From Thuidium tamariscinum (taxonomy: Eukaryota; Streptophyta; Bryopsida; Hypnales; Thuidiaceae), in contig OX344758.2 of NCBI GenBank assembly GCA_947034885.2, positions 312,501-376,500 on the forward strand: DNA of 64,000 nucleotides, written 5' to 3'. Positions 1 to 11,682 of this stretch are shown here, in pieces (the first letter of the stretch is position 1; every line of letters starts with the position of its first letter). The position numbers were made by a program, and so were the translations under genes. The notes beneath the pieces were generated by a model. It had not been told where the DNA came from. It saw only the letters and a list, made by a program, of their open reading frames with translations, and ran no database searches.

Positions 1-123
1 ATTGATAGCCTACAGGGGTGCTAGGAGCCCGGGGCCCGGGGCCCAAGGGCTGGTTCCGGTCTGAGGACTTGGGGGACAAGCGCTCCAGTTGGCCTTGGCG
101 GAAGAAGTAGATGTAGTGTCGGG
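1..123 (+). other. GC-rich leader of left TIFY-GATA gene
   Basis: GC-rich sequence with G/C blocks around 30-50, directly upstream of the ATG at 124. It is probably 5' untranslated or core promoter sequence. I see no convincing TATA element, and the window begins inside it. The same bases occur at 14701-14823. Confidence 0.5.
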
Positions 124-2602
124 ATGTCCACCACCGACTCCGACCACCTCGTGCACGCCCAGTCGCTGCAACTGCACCACAGCCAACTCCACCACCACCC
201 GCACAGCCTGAGCCATGGCCTAGGCCACGCCATGCACGAGATGCACGTGCACGGCCACGGCGACGCCGACGGGCAGGCGGGGGCGGGGGTGGAGCAGCAG
301 CAGCGCGGGCCGGGGCATTTGGAGGGCGAGCACGTGCATGTGCACCACGGCCACCACGGCCACGGCATGCATCACGGCAACGACGAGAACGGCGCCGGCG
401 GCGCCGAGCACGACGAGGACGCGGGCGACGAGGAAGGGCTGGACGAGGCGGACATGCACTCCGACGGCGGCGGCCACCCGGGCGACCAGCCCGTGCCGCT
501 GGCGGTGCGCTCGCAGGGCTCCACGCAGCTGACGCTTTCTTACCAGGGCGAAGTGTATGTGTTCGACACCGTGCCGCCGGAGAAGGTGAACAATCCTGAC
601 CCTCCGTGGAATCATATCGTGCCGGAATGCACTCTCACTGTGGTGTTCGTGTTTGATCAAGCGAATTTGTAATCTGCATATGAACATGGCGTGTTCGAGA
701 AGGACCAGATGGTGCGGTAGAAACAGCACCATCTGCGGCGATTCTTGGCTTCGTGGTTGTCACTGTAGCGGCCCACGTTGGGAGTTGTGTTTGAGAGTTG
801 ATCGCGTGAGTTTGGCGCGTTTGGGTTGCAGGTCCAGGCTGTGCTGCTTCTATTGGGCGGCCGCGAGATCCCTCCAGGCATGTCGGGTGTCAATGTTTCC
901 AGCAACCATCATCACAAGGTACAGCTCTCTTGCTCTCTTTTTTCCACTTGTTGCGACGGCTTTCTGATCACCTTGTATGTATGTGCGGTAGTGTGAACAG
1001 CAGCTCCCCTCTCCAGACGGAACACTGTGTCGCCGTGTTTGAGGGAGTGCCCTTGTGTGAGTACCGGTATGTCCTTTGAGGTTGTGGCTGGGCGTATGCT
1101 GCAGGGAATGACGGAGCTCCCGGCACGCATGAACATGCCGCAAAGGCTGGCCTCTTTGACGCGGTTTCGGGAGAAGCGCAAAGAGCGTTGCTACGACAAG
1201 CGGATTCGGTACACCGTTCGCAAAGAAGTCGCTCAAAGGTAGTTTTTTGGTTGTGTTGACCCACGACACTTTGCTTGCGTTTGCTCTTGAATGGTGCCGT
1301 ATTTGAGTTTCTTTTTCTCCTGGGCGTGTCTTGTCCGTGTCGGATTGGGAATCAGGAAACTCGCTCGTGTTGTTTGTGGCACGTCACTGGTTGCCTGGTA
1401 GTGGACTTTGGTGGGAAGTCTATTTGCGATAAGACCACTAGCGCGGAATCGGATGAATTTCTGACGATGTGAACTTGGGAGTGCGTTCAGGATGCAGCGC
1501 AAGAAGGGTCAGTTCGCCTCTTCGCGTCCCAGTCAGGAAGAGGGCGGCGCTGTTGCGAATTGGGATGGTACCCAAGCCCCTGGACAGCCTTTGGGTCCGG
1601 GAGGAGTTCAACCCGAAGTGACGTACGTCCTTGTTGTGACTTTTTGTGCTGCAAGCGCTCTTGCATCGTTCTCTTCCTAGAATGTGGGTTACGATTTGCG
1701 GCGTCTGGTTCCCGGTTGTTTTTGGAGGGCCTGTTTGTGCACATGTTTTCTGATTTTCCGTTCCCCACTGGGCAGGTGTGTACATTGCGGAATCGGAGAG
1801 CGGTCTACTCCAATGATGCGACGAGGACCATCCGGTCCTCGCACTCTGTGCAATGCCTGTGGCCTGATGTGGGCCAACAAGGTACGCAGCTGCATGATGT
1901 TGGTGTGTGATTTCAGAAGGTGGGTTGAGACCGCGAGAACCTGCACAGGTAGACAGCATGGTTCTGGGATCATTTTGGCGGAGCACGTGCCGCGAGTTGA
2001 TGTGTCTTTTGCGTGGCCTGTTTTTCAGGGTGTGTTGAGGGATCTTTCGAAGAACCTTCCAGTTGCCGCTGGAGGGCAGCAGCAACTGCTGTTGCATCCC
2101 CAGCAAGTAAGCGAGATATTGCGTTCCTGATGTGTGCTGTTTCCGTTCGTGAGTAGGCCAGAAGCTGAGTGTTAAGTTCGTGTGCAGTGTACCTTCGCGA
2201 AGAATCGTTGTTCTGAGTGTCTGAGCTGAGCAACTGTTGTGGTGTGTTATTTGGAGAGTACAGATGCTACAGCAGCAGCAACAGCAGCAGCTCCAGATTC
2301 CGGGCTTGCAGCATAGTGTAGAGAATGCTCCTCCAGTGGGGGTACGTGATCTCCGCTTTGGCCAGGTGTCGGAGCTTTTGTATGGAGTCCTCCCCCGCTT
2401 ATGTGAAAGCATGGATGCAGTGGAGACCAGCAGTAGAATTTCTGGAAGAGTGTACGGATGTGTTTGAGAATTTGGACCTGACCGCGGTGCATTGTTTTTT
2501 GTTCAGGATGTACAGGGCAGCCAACAGAGGGACGTGGATGTACAGAAGAATATGGCCAGCATGGTGGCAGCGGGTGGAGGTCCTGTTCTGGCCGCTGGAT
2601 AG
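124..2602 (+). CDS. ZML: TIFY-CCT-GATA zinc finger transcription factor (ZML class), left copy
   Basis: Nuclear DNA-binding regulator of the ZIM/ZML (class III GATA) family. Exons that join in frame: 124-585, 832-918, 1105-1238, 1491-1622, 1776-1881, 2029-2106, 2264-2341, 2507-2602, giving 390 residues. All introns are GT-AG. Residues 137-142 are the TIFY motif TLSYQG, split from [12 protein letters not shown] by intron 1 as in relatives. A CCT domain spans about 197-238 ([17 protein letters not shown]). The GATA finger has C273, C276, C297 and C300, that is CX2CX20CX2C, the spacing typical of TIFY-GATA proteins, followed by GVLRDLSKN. Residues 1-120 are unusually rich in His (27), Gly and acid. 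The ATG at 124 is the first in frame, and the Q-rich tail ends with [14 protein letters not shown] domains mediate protein-protein contacts in this family and GATA fingers bind WGATAR sites (family knowledge). Nothing in the sequence suggests the copy is broken. Confidence 0.93.
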
Positions 2603-3301
2603 GTGCCCGCGTGTTCGCCACCTGCATCTTGATCTCCAGCGATTGTAATTTTTTTTTTCCGGGGTTTGTTGACGCCCACAGAAGTGTCATGGGTGCTTTT
2701 GCCTACATGGAAAGTCTGGTCGTGCAGTGGCTGCTGCGCTCTCCACCTACAGAAAAGCTTCGTGAGGCTGCCGCCGCCGTTTGCCGATCCCGTCTGTGGG
2801 AAATGCTTTCAAAGACATAGTTCGCCCGGTTCCACTGCAAGCCAAGTGTGGAGCGGAGGGGCAGTATATTTGGGTGGGTTTGGTGCTCGGTCGAGCCCTG
2901 ACTCCAGATTTCGGCTTTTGATTGCCATCCATAAACCTACTTTTTCATGGGCGTGTATTTAATTTTTGGTCAAAGTTCGATTGGGATTATCGCTATCCTT
3001 GGACACTTTCGAGTCCGGGAGCTCTGGGCTTCCCTGTCGTCGGGGTGTGCGTTTGGCTGGTTGGGAGTGCGAGTGGGAGGTTCTTGCTTACTGTGTGTTC
3101 TGTGCACTTCGTCTATCAATGTTTTCGGTGACTCCTGAGGGGATCTTGGGATCCCGAGTGGTTAGTTGGTTTCATTGTGGTCTTTCGCGTTCTAGTCTGT
3201 TAAAGGCCAAGAAGATTCGGGACTGGGTTGTTTTCCTGCGCTTTGATGAGGCAACATTGCCTATCCTGGGAGTGATGAGGAGGCTTGTGAAAGGGTAGCA
3301 G
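2603..3301 (+). other. Probable 3' untranslated region, left copy
   Basis: GC-moderate sequence downstream of the TAG at 2600-2602. It is shared with the right copy to 3141 and unique after that. No further conserved coding exon is apparent. Base composition drops to the AT-rich spacer after about 3300. Confidence 0.5.
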
Positions 3302-6029
3302 TAGTTTACGGAACTGATGAGTTAGCTAGGACTGTTGGATTTTTTATAGAGTTTTCTTGATTCTTTAATTAGCTGTTTGGTACGTTGTGGTATTTGCATT
3401 CAGGTCCGTCTGGTCGTTGTTACCTTTTTTCCTCATTTCCCTAAGTGGAATTGCGTTGAATTCTTGAGTCTTGCTACTTTTTGGTTTAATTCTAGTGAAA
3501 CCGAACGGTTTGTTTATGTCTGAGGACTGATTTGCAATTTCTTAAAGAATTAGTATTGCCATGTAGTGTAGGGCATTGTGGTATGGAAACCGATTTTTAG
3601 CTACTTTTAACCTTCACATCTAAGCTTACTTTCGTGATTTCATGTTCCATGCTTAAGTTAGTGCTTACTGTGATTTTCGTGCAAGCTTGCAAAAGTCCTG
3701 TCAGACAATCTTTGCCAACTTGTACTGTACACATTCACTGTAGAGATAAGACAGTCAACTATTTCTCGTGGGAGATATTTTGCCTTGAATATGCAGCGAA
3801 ATGACTGCGACTGACAATTAAATATTTAGAATCATATGTCGTATATGCCAGCTTGTGCCCGTTGGATTCTTTTTGTCTGCTCATGTTTTTTCCCACTAGC
3901 AAAACTTCGAAAATTCGTAGACTATTTAGTCGATAATCAAATAATGTGTAATTTAATGTAAAATAGTGTGCCATGTGCCCTTGCCACAGCCAAAATATAA
4001 GTGAAAGCAATTTTCTTGATTTTTTTATTTGAAAAAGCTTCAAAATTCCATAGCTTTCAAACCATGGGCTAAAATGTCACAACGAAGTCCATCCCCCCTT
4101 CTTGTCGTGAGCTTTTTGATGTAATGAGGGATGCAATTGGAAGATACACAGGCCATGAGATTTCAACATAGCAAACAAAACTAGTCAAACTAATTGAACT
4201 TTAATCTTTTAATGCCATCCCAAGCCTAAAATGGCCTATAGTTTTCAATACAATACAATGTGCATGGGCTTTAAAGTGTAAAACTAAAAGCCTAATACAA
4301 CAACAAATTTTCACTCTTCAACTTCTAGTTCTATTGCCAATGATTGTTTAGGAAGTATATCAGGATTTTTACATTATAGTAAAAGTCGGACAATTCTAAG
4401 CAAATGGCCTGTTTGCTACAACTTTCTAATTTGCATCTTGTCAAGGCCTTGAGTCCTTTCCATTAAAGTAGGAGGCTCAAACTTCAATAGGGCATTAGAA
4501 GCATATATAACTCACAGGTACATTTTGTTTTCTTCAGTATACCAAATCTCTACATTTCAAGAGGTGGTCACTTTTATGACCACAAATGACGATTTTTTTT
4601 CAACTTCAAAAATTTGTAACTAATTCTACAAAGCTCCAAGAGAATATGAAACAACATGTGTTAGATGCCTATTCGGCTTGTCTTTCAAGGAAAATTTATT
4701 GAAAAATATTTTAAGAAATTTCACCTTCCTAAACTTGAATTGCAGCCCTCAAATGGTCAATTTATGGACCTCCTACCTTAATGCTAACATTATTGGAATG
4801 CAAGGCAAAAATTAAAATAATTTAGGACAACTTTAGATTCAACCCCTAAAGTTCTTTGACTATGTTTCACCAAAAATACTCCAAAATTGCTATATCAAGT
4901 ATAAGTACCAAATTTTAGAATTTTTTTTTGACTCATGTAACCATAGGATATTATAGTACATTGGTTTGAAAAGATGTGAAAAAAATTCTAAAATTTCCGC
5001 CATGCAAATTTCAAAATATTAGCATTTGAAATTCAAAACTCCATTTTTTGGCCTTGCAAAAAACCAAGTAGTAGCACTTTATAAGACCAAATTTGTATGA
5101 AACAATGTTCTTTGGATTCATTCTTCCAGACAAGTTAGCTAAGGGCTTGAAAAATCTCAAAATCATTTGGAATTGTATAATATATAGGAAAAAAATAGTA
5201 AGTAGATAGAAGTAAAGAATGATTCAAAATACTAAATGGTTAAGAATTTATTCATGAAATTGAAAAATGTCAATCCCAATGGTTGTGATGTTGTAATAAA
5301 CAATCTATACCCAATGTTTTTATTTTCTTTCAAAAATATTTGAAATTGAGTACAATAAAAGACTTCCAAGTTTATTTTGGAGTAAAAAAATGATAATTGC
5401 CCCAAAACAAAAATTTGTCATGATTTTCATCTCATTAATGAAAATGGCATAATTCAAAGCTTTCTACATATTTATAAATCTACAATACCAATTTCCAAAT
5501 CTATTTGAATTGCTCAAGTTGAGAAAGAAACAACATATCATGCAATAATTTTCTAACTATGTAGTCAAAAGTTATAAAGTTTTTTGGGCCTTAAAGATAT
5601 TCTTTGTCCACATGTTTTGTGAAAATTTCATAAAAAATAATAAAATCCCTAGTGTCACATGCTTGCCCAAAATTTCTATGCAAAAAAACAAAGTTTGGTC
5701 CTTTAGAGGTTAAAGACAGAGATGAAAAATTTGCACAAAGTACTATAAGAGAGAATTATTGTGAATACAAATATTTGAAAATTGGTAGAAATTTATTGTA
5801 GTGTTAGAATTTCAATTTAACACTTTAAGGCCTAGACATACTATATTGTATTGTAAATTGTAGGATAATTTGTTGGGTGTTTGTCAAGACCCTTGTCACA
5901 ATCTTAAATGGATAAATGCATTGATAGATGAAATGATTGATGATTGTGTGATGATTTTTGTTATGACCTTTGATGGATGATTCATTGATGGATGATCATG
6001 AACTAATTAATGATGGAATGTGCACTAGT
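3302..6029. other. AT-rich palindrome spacer, first part
   Basis: No convincing gene. Around 5235-5330 the minus strand resembles the 53680-53745 part of the repeat at 53214-54145 (a shared block around TTACAACATNACAACCATT), so a decayed copy of that element occupies roughly 4800-5880. The rest is unassigned AT-rich DNA. Confidence 0.45.
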
Positions 6030-6220
6030 CATTAGAAGACTTTTGGGGTCCGGGAGAGGCCCTCCAAGGGTCTTGCGGGTAGACGCAGTTTATTGACATT
6101 TCGAGCGGGCATGATGTCCACGTGTCATTGTCAAAGGGCTTGCTGGAATGCCACAACGGAAGCGGCATCTTGAACATGATGACTTCTTGGAGCACAAAAG
6201 TAATTTTTAATCCTTGCACG
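6030..6220 (+). repeat. Possible truncated CAT...ATG MITE
   Basis: Starts with CATTAGAAGACTTTTGGGG and has a GC-rich body with a CCACGTGTCA block, both like the CAT...ATG MITE family elsewhere in this window. No matching right end was found. Confidence 0.3.
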
Positions 6221-8584
6221 GTTCTTATTTTATTGTTTAACGGGTTGCACCATAGCTATCTCTGCCTAAAATTCTAAAATATTCTGAACCGGAGATTATA
6301 ATATTGAACTTGAAACGGCATGGAGTATATCACTCAAGCGGCACGGTACAAATGTACCACTAATTTTTAGTTTTAAAATGCAAAGTATGGCAATGTACCA
6401 CATCCATGCTTCCAAGTACCAATGAAGAATTATTGGCCACCCCCCCCCCCCCCCAATCCCGACTGGCAGTATGCATGGCACCAATGGTAGTTATTGCCTA
6501 AACCGGCATGTCAGCATGGGCATCCCTCAATGCCTTGCCCGTACAAGGCCTCTCTAAGAGCCCAAAAATGTTCTAATGGAATAAGCAAAGAGTGCTCAGA
6601 GCTAAATATGTCCGATTGTCCAGATGGTGAATTTATACGTTGAAATTAAACAACTCTAGTTGGATGACAAGAGCATAGAAGTGTCTAAAGATGGATATAT
6701 GCAAGCAATGCATTTGTGCATAGGGATTAAGCAACTCCACCTAGATTACTAGTGCATTGGTTAAATACAATTATGTAGTTACATAACTTTAAGTAGAAGA
6801 TGAAGATTTAGATAAGATATGATTTAATAAAATATAATTGAAAAAGGTAACTAGGACTTTTATTTTAGTAGATGGTTCTAAATAGAATCAAAGATAAAAA
6901 GATAAAAATAAAAAGTTATATCTTAAAGATTCATAGTCTTTATTGATAGTCTCCATTATAAAACAAAGCTTGGGGGGAAGAGACTATCTCTTTGGAAATT
7001 GATCTCTCTCTATGGTCGAGTGGTTTAAGCTTTTGTGAAACAATTTTTCTATTGAGTATATTTTGTGTTTGCATTTGGAATATATTGTGATTTGAAGTTA
7101 TAAAGTGTAGGAGGTTTGTAACAGTGTTAACTATTAAATGTTGAGAGTCTTTTCTAGAATTAACAATTTGAAAAAAATTAGTATAAAATAATATTCAAGA
7201 GAACATTTTGGAATTGATATACAAATAAAAGTTGTTGACATTGAGTTCTAGATTCCATGCAACTGGTTGGATTCACCAATGCTATTACCAATATTTTCCA
7301 ATAAATTTTGAAATAAAAAATTTAAGATTCCTTCTAAATTCAATTACAAGAAAAATATTGTTTTTTTGAGTAAAAATTTGTTGGAATAAATTTGAAATGA
7401 GATTTTTTTTCATACGGGAATTTTTGAAATTTTTGCAAATCTATTTTTGAACTAGAGTCAATTCAATTTGGCTTAGTCAACTATTTGACATAGTTCCACA
7501 TTTGTAATTTTAGAAAAATATGTACTTTGATAACACCAAATTTAACCATTAGATAGAACAATAACCTCGTGAAGTATCTCTACAATTTAAGATGATTTTC
7601 ATTTGATCAATAATGAGGATGAAAGGTGATTTTTAATCTATACATTGTTTAAAATTGGAAGTTGGAGTACTTCAAGGTTAAAGGAATGAGGTATGGATCC
7701 CCTCAAAAGTAGACATAAGTTCCACAAAACTACGAAATATTCCAAGATTGTCATTTCTACTACAAAACACTACAATTATTGATAAATCATTTCTATTTTT
7801 GTGCATTATAGTTGTATGAGAATATGTAGAATTTTTTTTTGAATATCAGATGAAACAAAATATATGATATTAGTATTCAAACAAGAATTTTTTTAATTTT
7901 ACATTGCTAGGTATTTAGACTTTGATTCTTCTTGAGTTAAATTTTTTATATTAGACAAGTTTTGAGGTTCAAACCTTTAAGGCTAAGAATTTTGAGTTGA
8001 AAAGAGTTTAAGAATTTTTTCAAGAAAATGAAATGATTTTCACACTTAAAAAAGTTGTTGAATAAAAGTAGATTCAAGATGGAACAAAGAACTAAATCCT
8101 AAAGTAGAATTGAAACATGTCATTGTCTGTGGGCAAGGTTGTTTAAGGATACATATGAAACTTTTAGTTTGGGAGAATTGAGAAAAGTGACTTCAAAAAC
8201 GAATCCTAAATAGAAAACAAGATCCTTCATAACTTTCTCATCACTAATGCAAATGGACTATAACACAAATTTTCAAGTAGACATGAATATGTCCTAAGTG
8301 ATAAAAGAAAATTTAGATTGAATTTCAATTTATTGCATTCCTTTGTGCTTTTGAAGGCACATATCTTTTTTCTAAACACTAGTTGAAATAAAAATAATAT
8401 TTACAAAAAGTTATTACATTCCCTTACTTGCAAATAATATTTTTTAAATCATTGAAAAATTTGAAATTATAAGAAGTTGCTAAAATTCTTGAAAGCCTAT
8501 TCTTTAACTTTAAACTTGTATGGGTTAAAGGTTTTCATTCTTAATTAAGAAACCTCATATTTGCACTTGTTTGCTAATATTAGT
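6221..8584. other. AT-rich palindrome spacer, middle part
   Basis: No gene seen. A run of 15 C lies at 6440-6454. Minus-strand similarity to the piggyBac-like element (a block around TAACTTTCTCAT near 8228) suggests a decayed copy at roughly 7500-8350. Confidence 0.4.
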
Positions 8585-9530
8585 GCAACACTTTCCTTCT
8601 GCCTCTAAAATCCTTCCAATTAGGCAAATTTTTGTTCCACTGAAAAACTTAATTTCTTGATTTTAAACATTGAGTAAGTATTTTTATATTGAATGACTTT
8701 GTAGAGGCTAGTGAAACAATTTAAGAGCATTCATATAGCCTTGCAAGCTTGGCCTCATCTACATGATGCACCTTGTACTAATTGCTTCTTTAAATAGTAA
8801 TATTGATGATGTGTTTAGTAACTACTTCAAAGCTATAAAACTTTTGATCATTAAGGGGGTCAAGTTTCCATATTGTAGGTATTTAGGTTGAGTAATATGC
8901 ATAAGAGGATTTCTGGGCCCCCAGCAGACCGTTTCAGGGGTGTTCCCCGAAATTGTTCCCACTGCTGCAGATCAGCCCCCTGCTGGTCTGAATTTTTGAA
9001 TTTTAAAAAAAAAAAAAAAAAAAAAAAATTTTTCAAAAAACTTCAGAATGTATTTAAGAGAAAAAAAATGATTTAAAAAAAAAAAAAAAATTTCAAATTT
9101 TAAAAAAAAAAAAATTTAATATTTAATTAAAATTAATAAAAAATTATTATTTTCTGACGTGGCAGTCGCTCGACCACATCAGCATCACGTTCTCAGCGTT
9201 CCCAATGCGTTCCCAGCGTTTGAGAACTCGCAATCTCTTACAGGAGCTGAAAATCCTCTTATGTTTTTAACATCCTATTTAAATCATCTAAAATGATAAA
9301 AGCTAGCAACATTTACAAAATGCATTCAAAAATGATAATTTCCACATAAATTTTGGATGCCTAAATGGCAAAGCCTAAGTTCAAGATTTTGCATAGATCT
9401 AAGGAATAGGCTATTTTTTGTCATGTGCCTGTATTGGTGGCACTATGATTGAAAACATAGTTAATTTCTAAAGGGAAAGATTTTTAGAAGTTATCAATAG
9501 GACAAAGACAATACTACTTAACAAAACATA
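8585..9530 (+). repeat. Interspersed repeat R1, copy A (carries a MITE)
   Basis: Aligns with 17225-17806 on both sides of an inserted MITE. Shared blocks include CATTGAGTAAG, AGCCTTGCAAGCTTGGC, GATGCACCTT, GATCATTAAG and TTGCATAGATCTAA. It does not look coding and its family is unknown. True ends were not resolved. Confidence 0.7.
8900..9263. mobile_element. CAT...ATG MITE inserted in repeat R1
   Basis: Terminal inverted repeats CATAAGAGGATTT and AAATCCTCTTATG. GC-richer subterminal parts enclose A/T-rich filler, including long A runs and the block CTGACGTGGCAGTC. The paralogous empty site is at 17521-17540, so this is a datable insertion. It is 364 bp with no coding capacity. Confidence 0.85.
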
Positions 9531-11525
9531 TAAGAATTTCACATAATTTTTATAATTTATCCAAATTCAATTATTTCCACCATTTTTATTAGTGCTAGAT
9601 AATAAGATGACTATTGCAGAAAAATGTTATATGCAAGAAGACATTTCATTCAAATATTTATTGTTTTTCAAAATAAAAAGAAAGCCACATTAGTATAAAA
9701 AAGACAAGATTATTCTTCTATCTATATTCTATGTGTCTTTTCACACCTAAAAAATAATGATTAAAGTATTTAAGGGAATGAAAAATAATCTTTGATTTTT
9801 TATTTTGGAAAAATTATTTTGTAAGTCTAATATGCTGAAATATGTGCAATTACCAAAGGAGCTTCCTACATTAAACCTTGAATGAAGTGGAGAACCAATA
9901 GAATCCCCATAGAAAATCATATTCAATAAAGAAAACAATCATATTGGTTATCAACATGATCTAAGAATAGTCACACCATTTCATATGCAGATTATCCAAC
10001 TTTTGAAGAAAATATCAATTTTGTAAGATGTATTCTATAGCCCACTACATAGGCATATATTTTTTGTTTTGGATCAAATATAATACAATTCATTAAAACA
10101 CATGAGATTATGGATAGAAGTGCATTCAAACACCACTAAGACATGACCGCATACACAAGTCAAGTACTTCCAAAGAATGACCAATGTAACTTGTAGTCAT
10201 TGTACATTTTGTAACTTACTAATCACTTCCATTTCAAAATCAACATTCATTACTTTCATACCAATAAAGAATAAATGTGATTTTTGAAGGTATGAAGTAT
10301 AAATCAAACATAGAGTGAATGTAACATTGGTGAACAAAAGACACATCCAAATGCTTCAAAGTCATTTTTCTCCAAGGCTATCAACATAAGTTTGTCTATC
10401 TATCTATCTATCCATCCAAATCTTCTTTGTATAAACCAACTAATGATTGTATAGTGTTTTCACATCCTATGTAGTATAAATGATTTACAACATTTTTATG
10501 CAATGTTTATTGAAAAAGCAACTACATGGGTGATCTTACAACTAAATACACATTGCAAAATCTATTAGTGATTTGGACCTACCTTTATTCAACAACCTAA
10601 CAAACAACAATATACTCTTTTAGTTCAACTAAAAACCTCTAAGACATTTCATCCAAAGATTACCTATATTTTTAGTGTTCTTGCCATTAATACATGCATT
10701 CAAGAAATTTTAACCAACCCTCAAATCCATGTAAGAATTTCAATTTATGCACTATTGTTTTAGGCATCCAAAATCCATGTAGAAAGTGTTGTATTTGAAC
10801 ATAGTATGTCAATGCTATTGGCTTGTCATTCAAGATGTTTTAAAGGTTTGTGATAAGAGCAAGATTCTAGAAATGTGCACCCCAACCTACAAGAAGGAAA
10901 CCTAACTCACTTCATATATAAATCATTGTCACTTCAATTCTTCAAGCCAAAGCGGTCACCAAATCCATCATCAACACTATTGCCTAAATACACAACTATA
11001 ACATGCTTCATATGGGCAAGGCCCAGCTAACTAGGAAAAGAATGCTTCCAAATAATTTCACTTGCCCCCATAAAATCATTCAGTACAAGCACTTCTTAAA
11101 CAATTGAAACCAATAAACAAAGGTTTCAATGCAATACAGATTGAGCTTGATTTGGAGATTTCTAGGAGGACAAAGGGAATATAAGGAACTGAAACATTTT
11201 CACTAGTTTTGTGAAAACGACACTTCATGAAAAGTGCACATAGTCCAAAACGCCATAGCTTTATGCAACATTTTCGTAGAATTTCTCCTATTCCCACCAG
11301 AATTAATGTCGACTAAGACTATCTTGCATCTTCACTATACACAATAATGCCAATCGATTTCGAAATCCTTTACGGGATATTATGAAACACTACAAAACGA
11401 AGGACTCGAACTATCCAACAAGCAAGGATCGCACAAGTAAACACATATCCAAAAAAGAAGAGTCGAAGACCTCACGTTAGCTCAGCTAATCAAAAAGCAT
11501 CAATCTACTCACTCAAATATACTCA
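9531..11525. other. AT-rich palindrome spacer, last part
   Basis: No gene recognised. There is a short CTAT microsatellite at about 10396-10413. The rest is unassigned AT-rich DNA. Confidence 0.4.
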
Positions 11526-11682
11526 CCAATTCTTTTCGAACACAAGTGCAAGCGACATCTAACACAAACTCACAGAACCTTAATTAAATCCCCGCAAACC
11601 ATAAAATAACTACAGCTCAATCCGTGAAACTCTAAAATTAGCAAGCGTACAAAATGTAGCCCAACCCGCAAATTCAAGGACG
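11526..11682 (-). other. Unique 3' flank of right TIFY-GATA copy
   Basis: Lies just inside the right arm, where the two copies stop matching. It probably contains the end of the right copy's 3' untranslated region, which therefore differs from that of the left copy. Confidence 0.4.

Larger units (their letters stand above)
1..3141 (+). repeat. Left arm of a giant inverted repeat
   Basis: Base x here equals the complement of base 14824-x in the right arm, with no indel from position 1 to about 3141. Translations compared in several overlapping frames from about 10 to 2690 are identical, introns included. I found four substitutions, at 2775, 2888, 2898 and 3119. Homology stops at 3141/3142. 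The arm is still paired at base 1, so its outer end lies beyond the window. It carries the whole left TIFY-GATA gene. Confidence 0.97.

Noticed and set aside
220-732. Long antisense frame over the His-rich exon
   Set aside because: Explained by the GC-rich, repetitive codon pattern of exon 1 on the plus strand.
1438-2412. 324-codon open frame antisense to the GATA gene (and its mirror at 12412-13386)
   Set aside because: It spans exons and introns of a well-supported gene on the other strand and has no domain-like content. Its duplication only reflects the palindrome.
7010-7040. A-box-like TGGTCGAGTGGTTTAAGC, possible tRNA-Ser/Leu
   Set aside because: No B box or acceptor pairing at the right distance.
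8996-9120. Long A runs as a retrotransposon tail
   Set aside because: They lie inside a MITE with inverted ends, as do those at 42279-42303.
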